A stretch of 32,871 nucleotides of DNA from Bacteroidales bacterium (GTDB taxonomy: Bacteria; Bacteroidota; Bacteroidia; Bacteroidales; Dysgonomonadaceae): contig JAAZCL010000091.1 in NCBI GenBank assembly GCA_012513315.1, forward strand, positions 1 through 32,871, written 5' to 3'. Below are positions 10,062-18,447 of the stretch, one piece after another (position 1 is the first letter of the stretch; each line of letters starts with the position of its first letter). Below the pieces are notes generated by a model. The model was not told where the DNA came from. It worked only from the letters and a program-made list of their open reading frames with translations, and did not search any database. Position numbers and translations under genes: made by a program.

Positions 10062-10835
10062 ATGAAATCAATTTGGAATGGAGCAATTGGATTTGGATTA
10101 GTAAACATACCTATTAAATTATATTCAGCATCAGAGAGTAGTTCATTGGACCTTGATATGCTGGATAAAAGAGACCTTTCTAACATAAAGTTTAAAAGGG
10201 TGAATGAGAAAAGCGGCAAAGAAGTAGAATGGGAAAACATAGTTAAAGGTTATAAACTTGAAGATAGATATATAATACTTGAAGATGAGGATTTTGAGGC
10301 TGCAAGTCCCGAGAAGAATAAGATGTTTTCTATAGAACAATTTGTAAAGGAGGAAGAGATAGATAGCGTATATTTTGAAACACCCTATTTTTTAGAACCT
10401 CAAAAACATGGTGAGAATGCATATGCACTATTATTGGAAGCTCTAAAAAAGACAAAAATGGTGGGTGTAGGAACTTTTGTTTTAAGGAATAAAGAGATAA
10501 TGGGTATTATAAAACCATATCAGGATTTACTTATTATAAATAGAATAAGATTTCCCGAGGAGCTTCGCGAGTATGATGAGCTTAAAGTTCCGAGAACTAA
10601 AACTAAACCAGGTGAATTAAAATTAGCCATTTCGCTAATTGAGCAGAACTCCGAGCCTTTTAACACAGAGCAATTTAAGGATCAGTACAATGCCGATCTT
10701 CTTAAAATAATTAAGAAGAAAGCTAAAGGCAAACCGCTTAAAGTTTCTAAAAATAAAGATGTTGATGTTAAAACAGTTGACCTGATGGAGAAACTTAAAG
10801 CAAGCCTTCAGAAAAATAAAAAGAATGTTTCATGA
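10062..10835 (+). CDS. ku: Bacterial non-homologous end-joining protein Ku
   Basis: 257 aa starting MKSIWNGAIGFGLVNIPIKLYSA with Ku core DIVKGY/EWENIVKGYKLEDRYIILEDEDFEAASPEK; directly precedes ligD. Confidence 0.95.
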   Translation: MKSIWNGAIGFGLVNIPIKLYSASESSSLDLDMLDKRDLSNIKFKRVNEKSGKEVEWENIVKGYKLEDRYIILEDEDFEAASPEKNKMFSIEQFVKEEEIDSVYFETPYFLEPQKHGENAYALLLEALKKTKMVGVGTFVLRNKEIMGIIKPYQDLLIINRIRFPEELREYDELKVPRTKTKPGELKLAISLIEQNSEPFNTEQFKDQYNADLLKIIKKKAKGKPLKVSKNKDVDVKTVDLMEKLKASLQKNKKNVS

Positions 10836-13363
10836 ACCCACTTGAAGAATATAAAAACAAACGTGATTTCAGCAAGACCTCAGAACCTGTGCAGAATAAA
10901 GGGACTTCGAAGCAAAAAAAAAGATCTGAAGATGATCCTTTAATATTTGTGATTCAAAGACACGAAGCAAGAAATTTGCATTACGACTTTAGATTAGAAA
11001 TGGAAGGAGTACTGAAGAGTTGGGCTGTTCCTAAAGGTCCTTCTTTAAATCCTTCGGATAAGCGACTTGCAATAATGGTAGAAGATCATCCATATGATTA
11101 TCATTCATTTGAAGGATCAATACCCAAAGGTAATTATGGTGCTGGTGAAGTGACTATATGGGAAAAGGGTGTGTATGAGCCTCTGAATAAGGTTGAAGGC
11201 AAAGATAATGAAACGATTCTACTGGAAGGTTTAAAAAAAGGTTCTCTTAAGATCATAATGTATGGGACTAAGCTTAATGGTGAGTTTGCTTTAATTAAGA
11301 TGAAAACTGCTAAAGAGGAAAACGCATGGCTTCTAATTAAGCATAAAGACAAATATGCAGTTGAAGAAAACTACGATGCTGAAGACCATTTACTAATTGA
11401 TGCCTCCAAAGACAAGCCTATAATTAGTTCTAAAAAGAACATTAAGTTGAACGAATACATCAAGCCAATGTTGGCAACAACAGGTAAAGAACCATTTAAT
11501 GATGACAAATGGATATTTGAGATTAAATGGGATGGCTATCGTGCTATAGCCGATTTAAGTAACAAAGAAGCTCTTAAATTATATTCACGCAACGGTATTT
11601 CATTTATGAATAGATATCCTAGTCTTCAGAAAGATTTATTGAAACAAAACCATAGCATGATCATTGATGGCGAAATAGTAGCACTTAACGAAAAAGGTAC
11701 GCCGAGCTTTCAGCTGCTACAACATTTTGCCGAAAACCCAAATACACCTGTAATTTTTCAAGTTTTCGATCTCCTTTACTTGAATGGGCATAACACAAGA
11801 AGACTTTCTCTATTAGATAGGAAAGAATTGCTCAAAGATGCTTTAATAGAAACGCCCCATATAAAATATTGCGATCATATAGATGGTAATGGCATAGATT
11901 TTTATAGCGAAATACAAAAATCAAACATCGAGGGAGTTATGGCTAAAAAGAAATCCAGTATATATACAGATGGAAACAGGAGTGAGAATTGGCTTAAAAT
12001 AAAGAATAGTCTATCAGAAGAGGCTGTTATCGTAGGTTATACCGAACCCAAAGGCTCAAGAAGCTATTTTGGTTCTTTAATACTCGGAAGGTTTATTAAT
12101 GGTGAGTTACAGTACTCCGGACATGTTGGTACGGGCTTTAGTGAAGAGTCGCTAAAACAAATATACGAACTTATTGAGCCTTATAAAACCAACAAAATGC
12201 CTTTTAAAGTAAAGCCTAAAACGAATATGCCTCCAACTTGGATAGAACCTCATATAGTAGCGACTATTAAATATACTCAGCTAACCAAAGAAGGAAGATT
12301 CAGACATCCGGTTTTTATTGGAATAAGGGAAGATATCTCAATTAATGATTTAAAATCAAAAGATAATAAAGCAAATATAGGAAATACAAAGAAGAGCAAT
12401 TCTAATAAAAAAGAAACTAAGGATGTTCAGACGGAAGAAACTAAAAGTGCTAAGTCAGAAGAAACTGATTTGAATTTCACAAATATAGATAAGCTCTATT
12501 GGGAAAAAGAGAAAATATCTAAGGGGGAGCTAATCGAATACTATCTTTCTGTAAGTAAATATATTCTACCTCATCTTAAAGATCGTGCACAATCGCTTCA
12601 CCGATTTCCAAATGGCATCAACAAGCCCGGCTTCTATCATAAAGATGCTGGTAAAGACACCCCTTCGTGGGTGGAGACTATATCAATATTCTCTGAGTCT
12701 AGTAATAGGGATATAGATTACATAGTTTGCAATAATGTAGAAACACTTGGATACCTAATTAATCTAGGTTGTATTGAACTTAACCCATGGAGCAATAGGA
12801 TAGATAAACCGAATAAGCCCGACTATTTAATAATCGACCTAGATCCTTCTGAGAAAAACAGCTTTAAGCAGGTAGTTGAAGCAGCTAAAGTAACTAAAGA
12901 GATATTAGATATTGCAGATATTCCTGGTTATTGCAAAACATCAGGAAGTAGTGGAATTCATATATTTGTTCCAATGGGATCCAATTATGAATATGAGCAG
13001 GTTAGAGATTTTGCACATATGTTAATGCAGTTGGTGCAGGTGAGATTATCCAAAACAACTACGCTAGAAAGGGGTCTTAGTAAACGGGGACCTAAAATAT
13101 ATCTCGATTATTTGCAAAATAGAGAGGGACAAACTGTGGCAAGTGTTTACAGTGCCAGGCCGAAACCTGGGGCAACTGTTTCCATGCCTCTTGAATGGAG
13201 TGAACTGACAAATGATCTTTCTATTAAGGACTTTACAATTAAAAACTCTTTGAATAGAATCGAAAAGAAAGGTGATCTTTTTATGCCTGTACTTAAAAAA
13301 GGTATAAGTATAGAAAAGGCTTTAAAGAAACTAGATATACATAACAAGAAAAACCCCAACTGA
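10832..13363 (+). CDS. ligD: Multifunctional ATP-dependent DNA ligase LigD (3'-phosphoesterase - ligase - polymerase order)
   Basis: N-terminal PE: FVIQRHEARNLHYDFRLEMEGVLKSWAVPKGPS. Ligase: EIKWDGYRAIA and IDGEIVALNEKG. C-terminal primase/polymerase: IIDLDPSEKNSF and KTSGSSGIHIFVPMG. 4-bp ATGA overlap with ku. Confidence 0.96.
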   Translation: MNPLEEYKNKRDFSKTSEPVQNKGTSKQKKRSEDDPLIFVIQRHEARNLHYDFRLEMEGVLKSWAVPKGPSLNPSDKRLAIMVEDHPYDYHSFEGSIPKGNYGAGEVTIWEKGVYEPLNKVEGKDNETILLEGLKKGSLKIIMYGTKLNGEFALIKMKTAKEENAWLLIKHKDKYAVEENYDAEDHLLIDASKDKPIISSKKNIKLNEYIKPMLATTGKEPFNDDKWIFEIKWDGYRAIADLSNKEALKLYSRNGISFMNRYPSLQKDLLKQNHSMIIDGEIVALNEKGTPSFQLLQHFAENPNTPVIFQVFDLLYLNGHNTRRLSLLDRKELLKDALIETPHIKYCDHIDGNGIDFYSEIQKSNIEGVMAKKKSSIYTDGNRSENWLKIKNSLSEEAVIVGYTEPKGSRSYFGSLILGRFINGELQYSGHVGTGFSEESLKQIYELIEPYKTNKMPFKVKPKTNMPPTWIEPHIVATIKYTQLTKEGRFRHPVFIGIREDISINDLKSKDNKANIGNTKKSNSNKKETKDVQTEETKSAKSEETDLNFTNIDKLYWEKEKISKGELIEYYLSVSKYILPHLKDRAQSLHRFPNGINKPGFYHKDAGKDTPSWVETISIFSESSNRDIDYIVCNNVETLGYLINLGCIELNPWSNRIDKPNKPDYLIIDLDPSEKNSFKQVVEAAKVTKEILDIADIPGYCKTSGSSGIHIFVPMGSNYEYEQVRDFAHMLMQLVQVRLSKTTTLERGLSKRGPKIYLDYLQNREGQTVASVYSARPKPGATVSMPLEWSELTNDLSIKDFTIKNSLNRIEKKGDLFMPVLKKGISIEKALKKLDIHNKKNPN

Positions 13364-13380
13364 TATAATCAGTCAGGGTT
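13352..13380 (-). terminator. Hairpin at the convergent ligD / tRNA junction, with T-tract on the minus strand
   Basis: AACCC-ca-ACTGAT-ata-ATCAGT-ca-GGGTT. On the minus strand it is followed by GGGTTTTTCTT. The ligD stop codon (13361-13363) lies inside the stem. Confidence 0.65.
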
Positions 13381-13388
13381 CTATGACT

Positions 13389-13476
13389 TGGTACTCGGAG
13401 CGGGACTTGAACCCGCACAGCCTATAATGGCCACAAGATTTTAAGTCTTGCGTGTCTACCATTCCACCATCCGAGC
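13389..13476 (-). tRNA. tRNA-Leu (anticodon UAA), with encoded CCA
   Basis: Minus strand GCTCGGATGGTGGAATGGTAGACACGCAAGACTTAAAATCTTGTGGCC...GCGGGTTCAAGTCCCGCTCCGAGTACCA; anticodon stem CAAGA/TCTTG, loop CTTAAAA, variable arm present. Confidence 0.95.
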
Positions 13477-13531
13477 GGACCTTTAGTTCAAGGCGGGACG
13501 TTCAAATGTCGCTCACCAATAAGTTAAAAAG

Positions 13532-13604
13532 AGCGAAAGACGAGACTCGAACTCGCGACCCCAACCTTGGCAAGGTTGTGCTCTACCAACTGAGCTACTT
13601 TCGC
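13532..13604 (-). tRNA. tRNA-Gly (anticodon GCC), CCA not encoded
   Basis: Minus strand GCGAAAGTAGCTCAGTTGGTAGAGCACAACCTTGCCAAGGTTGGGGTCGCGAGTTCGAGTCTCGTCTTTCGCT; acceptor stem GCGAAAG/CTTTCGC, anticodon loop TTGCCAA. Confidence 0.96.
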
Positions 13605-13612
13605 AATAATAC

Positions 13613-13628
13613 TAAGCTACTTCCGCAA
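13613..13628 (-). repeat. Partial duplication of the tRNA-Gly 5' end in the tRNA leader
   Basis: + strand taagctacttccgcaa (13613-13628) matches tgagctactttcgcaa (13591-13606) at 14/16 positions, offset 22 bp. Confidence 0.7.
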
Positions 13629-13682
13629 AATGTTACTTTGTTAAAGTAAGTGCTCGCTAGCACAGCTTTGAAATTGCGACTG

Positions 13683-13712
13683 CAAATGTAGAGAAGTTTC
13701 TCTAATTTTCAA
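13683..13712 (-). promoter_or_regulatory. Bacteroidota-type promoter (TTG-N19-TACATTTG) for the tRNA-Gly/tRNA-Leu operon
   Basis: Minus strand TTTG (13713-13710) and TACATTTG (13690-13683) with a 19-bp spacer, matching the Bacteroidetes TTG-N19-TAnnTTTG consensus, upstream of tRNA-Gly. Confidence 0.65.
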
Positions 13713-13717
13713 AATAA

Positions 13718-13759
13718 TTTGAAGAAAAATATCCAAAACAAACTAATTTTTTCTTCAAA
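13718..13759. terminator. AT-rich 12-bp inverted repeat downstream of the antiporter gene
   Basis: Perfect inverted repeat TTTGAAGAAAAA (13718-13729) / TTTTTCTTCAAA (13748-13759). Confidence 0.45.
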
Positions 13760-13779
13760 ACACAACTTTTGAGCTCTTT

Positions 13780-14988
13780 TTAAACTGGTTTATCAATACT
13801 CTTCTCTGTTGAAGCCATTGCCAATCTCTTAGTATAACTTATAAACAATCCTGTTAGAAGCAGATTTAAGCTCATAGCCAAAACTGATACTACCAATAAA
13901 ACTCCTCCTAAATGATATCCTATAGCAATGAATAAAACACCTGCACCAACTTCACCCCTTGTGAACATACCAACTGAAACTGCTAGCCTTTCAGACAATG
14001 ATCTATCTCTATAGAAAAGCAATGGAAAGAGCTTACCAATGTTTGATATTAAAGTAACTATTATAACATGTATAGCAATTACATTCCAACTGGGCATAGG
14101 TATTTTATTTATTACTGAAGATGTAAGAGAGCCCAATGCTTCATAATTAACACCTATAAAAAGCGGCATACTAATTCCAACAAGTAGCATAAAAATATAA
14201 GATATCGTATTTGAAACTCGCACCTCTTGTTTACTAGGAACAACACTGTGATCACCTTTCATTATCATTCCTAACACAAATGCTGGTAAAAGAATCTCTA
14301 TATGTATGCTACCCTCACTTCCGTAAAAATGTGTCGTTAGCCTATATAATACCTCTATAAACAAGAATAATAGAAACGAATATAAAAGAATAGATCTCCA
14401 ATTTTGACGAAGTGAAAAGGAATTCATTTTCTTCCAGCCAATCCATAATAGCAATATTGCAATAATTATTATAATAAACATTTGCCAACGCATCCCAATC
14501 ATAAGAATTTGAATTGGAATCATTAGAATGATTGTGTCCAGGTCATCAAATATTGCTAAAACTTGCACTTTTTTATAAACCCAGGTATATCTCAAACCTG
14601 CTGCAGCTAGCATAGTAAAGAGTATACCAGCAGAAGTTGGAGCTGCATAGCGACTTAATAGAAATGTTTCTTTCCATGCATCACCATTTTCCCATATGCG
14701 CATCTCTGGAGGTGCTACTGCAAACAAATAGTATAAGGCTACAAATATCCATGGAAAGGCTGCTGCACCCATTGCCACACCATAATCAACAGTATAACTA
14801 CGCCATTGTTTTTTATTTAGCTCAAATTCTCTACCAACATTAATCATTATAAATGCTAATGATATATAGAGAAGCGCATCGGTAACTTCTTTGAATGTTG
14901 GATAATTGCCCCCTAGAAGATTGGGAAGAATTTGTGATAAAACGAGACCAATAATAAGTAAGAAGGAAAAAGTATAGACTTTTCTCAT
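13780..14988 (-). CDS. Cation:proton antiporter (CPA family, Na+/H+ exchanger-like membrane protein)
   Basis: Multi-TM, 402 aa; internal AIFDDLDTIILMIP and LLPAFVLGMIMKG; FTRGEVGAGVLFIAIGYHLG. Confidence 0.78.
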   Translation of the reverse strand: MRKVYTFSFLLIIGLVLSQILPNLLGGNYPTFKEVTDALLYISLAFIMINVGREFELNKKQWRSYTVDYGVAMGAAAFPWIFVALYYLFAVAPPEMRIWENGDAWKETFLLSRYAAPTSAGILFTMLAAAGLRYTWVYKKVQVLAIFDDLDTIILMIPIQILMIGMRWQMFIIIIIAILLLWIGWKKMNSFSLRQNWRSILLYSFLLFLFIEVLYRLTTHFYGSEGSIHIEILLPAFVLGMIMKGDHSVVPSKQEVRVSNTISYIFMLLVGISMPLFIGVNYEALGSLTSSVINKIPMPSWNVIAIHVIIVTLISNIGKLFPLLFYRDRSLSERLAVSVGMFTRGEVGAGVLFIAIGYHLGGVLLVVSVLAMSLNLLLTGLFISYTKRLAMASTEKSIDKPV

Positions 14989-15099
14989 TTATGTTTGGAT
15001 TATTTAGGTGATAGAAAATCTTAAAGAAAACACCTAGTAAATATTTTGTGAGTATGATAAACACTAAACAGGTTTAATTGTTCAGATAATCCTTACATT

Positions 15100-15594
15100 T
15101 TAATTGAAAATTCTAAACTCCCCATATTGAAGTGGGAGTACATTATAAGATTTTAATGATATTCTCTCTTTTGCTGCCGGTCCCGACTCTGCACTACCAA
15201 AACCTACCATCCCTCTACCTGGTATGTTATCCCCATAAATGGTAATAAACACAGATCCACACTCGTTACATTTTACTTTTCCTACGTCAATGTATGCAAC
15301 TTTTATATCCTTTTTTCCTTCATAAGGACACGCAAGATCATAGGCATAAATTGAATTTCCGGTATTATCAGTCACAACCAGCAAACCTCCATATCCAAAC
15401 CTATCACTATCGAGTTGCCTGTCATTTTCAGTAAAAGTTTTATAAGCCAACCCGTTCTTTAAAATATTATCTCTACTATTTATCATCAGGTTAAAGCTAA
15501 CAGGTGAATTAGGAATATTATTATGAGGAATTTGGTCTTCACAAGAGAGCAAAAAAACGATTATAATTATAAATGGAAGAATATATTTTCTCAT
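15100..15594 (-). CDS. Rieske-fold-like lipoprotein, degenerate cluster ligands
   Basis: Lipobox-like FLLSC; AYDLACPYEGKKDIKVAYIDVGKVKCNECGSVFITIYGDNIPGRGMV resembles a Rieske domain but lacks CxH/CxxH His residues. Confidence 0.65.
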   Translation of the reverse strand: MRKYILPFIIIIVFLLSCEDQIPHNNIPNSPVSFNLMINSRDNILKNGLAYKTFTENDRQLDSDRFGYGGLLVVTDNTGNSIYAYDLACPYEGKKDIKVAYIDVGKVKCNECGSVFITIYGDNIPGRGMVGFGSAESGPAAKERISLKSYNVLPLQYGEFRIFN

Positions 15595-16556
15595 AATTTA
15601 GCACCATCAAGTATTGAATCAATAAGAGTCAATTCTTCATTAGTAAACGATAAATTATCTAAAGCTTTTAAACTATCTTGTAACTGAGAAACATTTCTTG
15701 CCCCTACGATAAGAGATGTTACAGCAGCGTCTCTTAATGCCCATGCAAGAGCCATCTCAGCCATAGTCTGTCCGCGCTCAACAGCTATTACGTTTAGCGC
15801 TTTCACTTTTTCAACCAATTCAGGGGTAACTTGCTGTACTCTTAAAAAGCCATTAGAATTTGCTGCACGAGAATGTTTTGTAATACCATTCAAATATTTA
15901 TCTGTGAGCAAACCTTGTGCTAAAGGAGAGAATGCTATAAAACCAGATCCATTCTCCTGAATGATTTTTAATATCTTTTCTTCTGGCTTACGATTAAACA
16001 TACTATATTTATCTTGAAATATAAGACAAGGCACATCCCTCTCTTTTAGATATTTCATCGCAATTAACGCCTCTTTAGGGGGATATTTAGAGATACCAAT
16101 ATACAACGCCTTGCCCTGTCGCACTACATCAACCAAAGCCTGCATAGTCTCTTCAACAGGGGTGTCAGAATCATATCTATGAGTATAAAAAATATCAAAG
16201 TACTCAAGTCCTGTTCTTCTCAAACTCTGATTAATACTAGCATTAATCGACTTCCTTGAAGATCCATCTCCATACGGACCATCCCACATAAGATGCCCAG
16301 CCTTAGATGATATAATCATTTCATCACGATGTGAAGAGAGATCTTCTTTTAATATTTTCCCAAAGTTAATTTCAGCTGAACCTGGAGGTGGTCCATAATT
16401 GTTTGCCAAATCGAAATGAGTGACACCTTCTGAAAATGCATATTTAATCATTTCTCGAGATGTATCAAAGTCATCTACAAATCCAAAATTATGCCACAAA
16501 CCTAAAGATATTCTAGGTAGTTGTAAACCGCTGTTGCCACAAAATGTGTATTTCAT
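15591..16556 (-). CDS. Aldo/keto reductase (YghZ/L-glyceraldehyde-3-phosphate reductase-like)
   Basis: ISLGLWHNFG...THFDLANNYGPPPGSAEINFGKIL, IISSKAGHLMWDGPYGDGSSRKS, RRTGLEYFDIFYTHRYD; 4-bp overlap with the downstream lipoprotein gene. Confidence 0.92.
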   Translation of the reverse strand: MKYTFCGNSGLQLPRISLGLWHNFGFVDDFDTSREMIKYAFSEGVTHFDLANNYGPPPGSAEINFGKILKEDLSSHRDEMIISSKAGHLMWDGPYGDGSSRKSINASINQSLRRTGLEYFDIFYTHRYDSDTPVEETMQALVDVVRQGKALYIGISKYPPKEALIAMKYLKERDVPCLIFQDKYSMFNRKPEEKILKIIQENGSGFIAFSPLAQGLLTDKYLNGITKHSRAANSNGFLRVQQVTPELVEKVKALNVIAVERGQTMAEMALAWALRDAAVTSLIVGARNVSQLQDSLKALDNLSFTNEELTLIDSILDGAKL

Positions 16557-16600
16557 ATGATATAACTTTTTATATTAAACAATACTGCAATAATTATATT

Positions 16601-18436
16601 CTAATGCATTTTCTTTTCTATTTCATTATCACTTATCAAGCTTATTATCTTTTGCCCTTCTGGAGTAAATGAAGGCGAGCTAGTTGCAAACAGCTGATTT
16701 ACTAAAATCAACATCTCTTCTGCGGTTAAAGTTCTACCGTATGGAATTGCTGTTGAAAATGCAAGAGATAAAGCTATTGATTCTTGTATTTCAGATTTAA
16801 CATCACTCCCTGTTTCTATACTTTTCTCGATTATAGAATGAATTAATTCAGTTGGGTTTACATTATCTATTTCACCAGGAACCCCCTGAACTGCATAGCA
16901 ATTATTACCCAAATTATTTAGCTCAAAACCTAGAGCTTTAATGTCATCCATTATTGAGGGCAATGCAGCAGCCTCAGAAATCGAAAGCTCTAAAACCTCT
17001 GGAAAAAGCACCCTTTGAGAGACACCTTTATTTTCTTTAATCTGTTCTAGATATTTATCAAATAGTATTCTTACATGTGCTTTATGTTGATCAATTATCA
17101 TCAAGCCTGATTTTACAGATGTAAGTATATATTTTTGTTTAAACTGATAATGCTCTGGAAAAAGTTCTTTTTCTACAATACTATGATCCGACTTAAACAA
17201 AGATGGGGATGATTGTCCTAATTCTAAAACATTATCTATCGATAAATCCCTCTCATTTTCAAAGCCACTATAAAGCTTTTCCCATTCAAACTTTGGGGCT
17301 GAAGGCTGTCTAATTTCCTGTGCGGGATTATTGAAAGGATTATAAGAAGGATTTAAATTTACTTTGGGCATCGAAACACTACCGGTAGGATCATACAAGG
17401 GTATCTCCGGGGCATCGTCTCTATCAAAATCAATTGAAGGAACAGCATTAAACTTACCCAACGACTCTTTAACAGTTACCATAAGTATTTGCCAAAGTGC
17501 TTGCTCATTTTCAAACTTAACCTCCGTTTTGGTGGGATGTATATTAACATCCAGAGTTTCTGGATCAACCTGAAAATAAATAAAATAACTTGGCTTTTCG
17601 TTAGCAGAAATCAATTGGTCAAACGCAGTATAAACAGCTCTGTTAAAATAAGGGTGACGGATAAAACGATTATTTACAAAGAAAAACTGATTAGCTTTTG
17701 TCTTCTTTGCATATTCAGGGCGTGAGACATATCCATAAATTTTCCCTAATGTAGTCTCCACTTCTATCTCTATTAGCTGCTGTATAATGTTTTTACCTTC
17801 AAGCTGAGCTATACGATATTTTAGACGCGATTTGGGTAATCGAAGAGTCTCAATATCATTTTCGATAACCACAAACTCAATATCAGGATGCACCAATGCT
17901 ATTCTTTCAAGCTCAGTGAATATATTTCGTCTTTCAGTTTCATTTGATTTAAGAAACTTTCTCCTAGCAGGAACATTGAAGAAAATGTTCTTTACAGAAA
18001 TTGAAGTACCCTCACCGCATGCAATAACTTCCTGCTTTTCTAATTTAGATCCCGAAATCACTAAAAGTGTACCTAATTCATCTTCTTTTTGTTTACTCTT
18101 TACCTCTAATTGTGAAATTGCAGCAATTGAGGGTAATGCCTCCCCTCTGAACCCCATTGTGGTAAGAGAAAATAAATCTTCTGAACTTTTTATCTTTGAA
18201 GTTGCGTGCCTCTCAAAAGCCATTCTGGCATCCGTAGGAGACATACCTTTGCCGTCGTCTGTTACCTGAATTAGGGTGCGGCCGGCTTCTTTAATAGATA
18301 TCTGAATATGCTTTGCACCTGCATCAATAGAATTTTCAACCAGTTCTTTTACAACAGATGCTGGCCGTTGAATCACTTCACCAGCAGCTATTTGATTAGC
18401 TATAGAATCAGGTAAAAGATGAATAATATCTGACAT
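16601..18436 (-). CDS. mutL: DNA mismatch repair protein MutL
   Basis: MSDIIHLLPDSIANQIAAGEVIQRPASVVKELVENSIDAGA, TDDGKGM, ATSKI, TMGFRGEALPSIAA. The likely start is the internal Met at 18436, not the ORF-track start at 18463. Confidence 0.96.
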   Translation of the reverse strand: MSDIIHLLPDSIANQIAAGEVIQRPASVVKELVENSIDAGAKHIQISIKEAGRTLIQVTDDGKGMSPTDARMAFERHATSKIKSSEDLFSLTTMGFRGEALPSIAAISQLEVKSKQKEDELGTLLVISGSKLEKQEVIACGEGTSISVKNIFFNVPARRKFLKSNETERRNIFTELERIALVHPDIEFVVIENDIETLRLPKSRLKYRIAQLEGKNIIQQLIEIEVETTLGKIYGYVSRPEYAKKTKANQFFFVNNRFIRHPYFNRAVYTAFDQLISANEKPSYFIYFQVDPETLDVNIHPTKTEVKFENEQALWQILMVTVKESLGKFNAVPSIDFDRDDAPEIPLYDPTGSVSMPKVNLNPSYNPFNNPAQEIRQPSAPKFEWEKLYSGFENERDLSIDNVLELGQSSPSLFKSDHSIVEKELFPEHYQFKQKYILTSVKSGLMIIDQHKAHVRILFDKYLEQIKENKGVSQRVLFPEVLELSISEAAALPSIMDDIKALGFELNNLGNNCYAVQGVPGEIDNVNPTELIHSIIEKSIETGSDVKSEIQESIALSLAFSTAIPYGRTLTAEEMLILVNQLFATSSPSFTPEGQKIISLISDNEIEKKMH

Positions 18437-18447
18437 GCTATAAATAA

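Noticed and set aside
13477-13530. Inter-tRNA spacer with GGGACGTTCAAATGTCGCTCACCA, resembling a T-arm plus CCA on the plus strand
   Set aside because: The T-stem pairs poorly (extra G, one mismatch) and no acceptor, D or anticodon arms are found, so a tRNA remnant cannot be supported.
13452-13649. 65-aa plus-strand ORF containing DETRTRDPNLGKVVLYQLSYF
   Set aside because: It is the antisense translation of tRNA-Gly(GCC) and part of tRNA-Leu, a well-known spurious ORF type, not a protein gene.
17832-18269. 145-aa plus-strand ORF inside mutL
   Set aside because: Antisense to conserved mutL ATPase-domain coding sequence; no independent start signal or family similarity.
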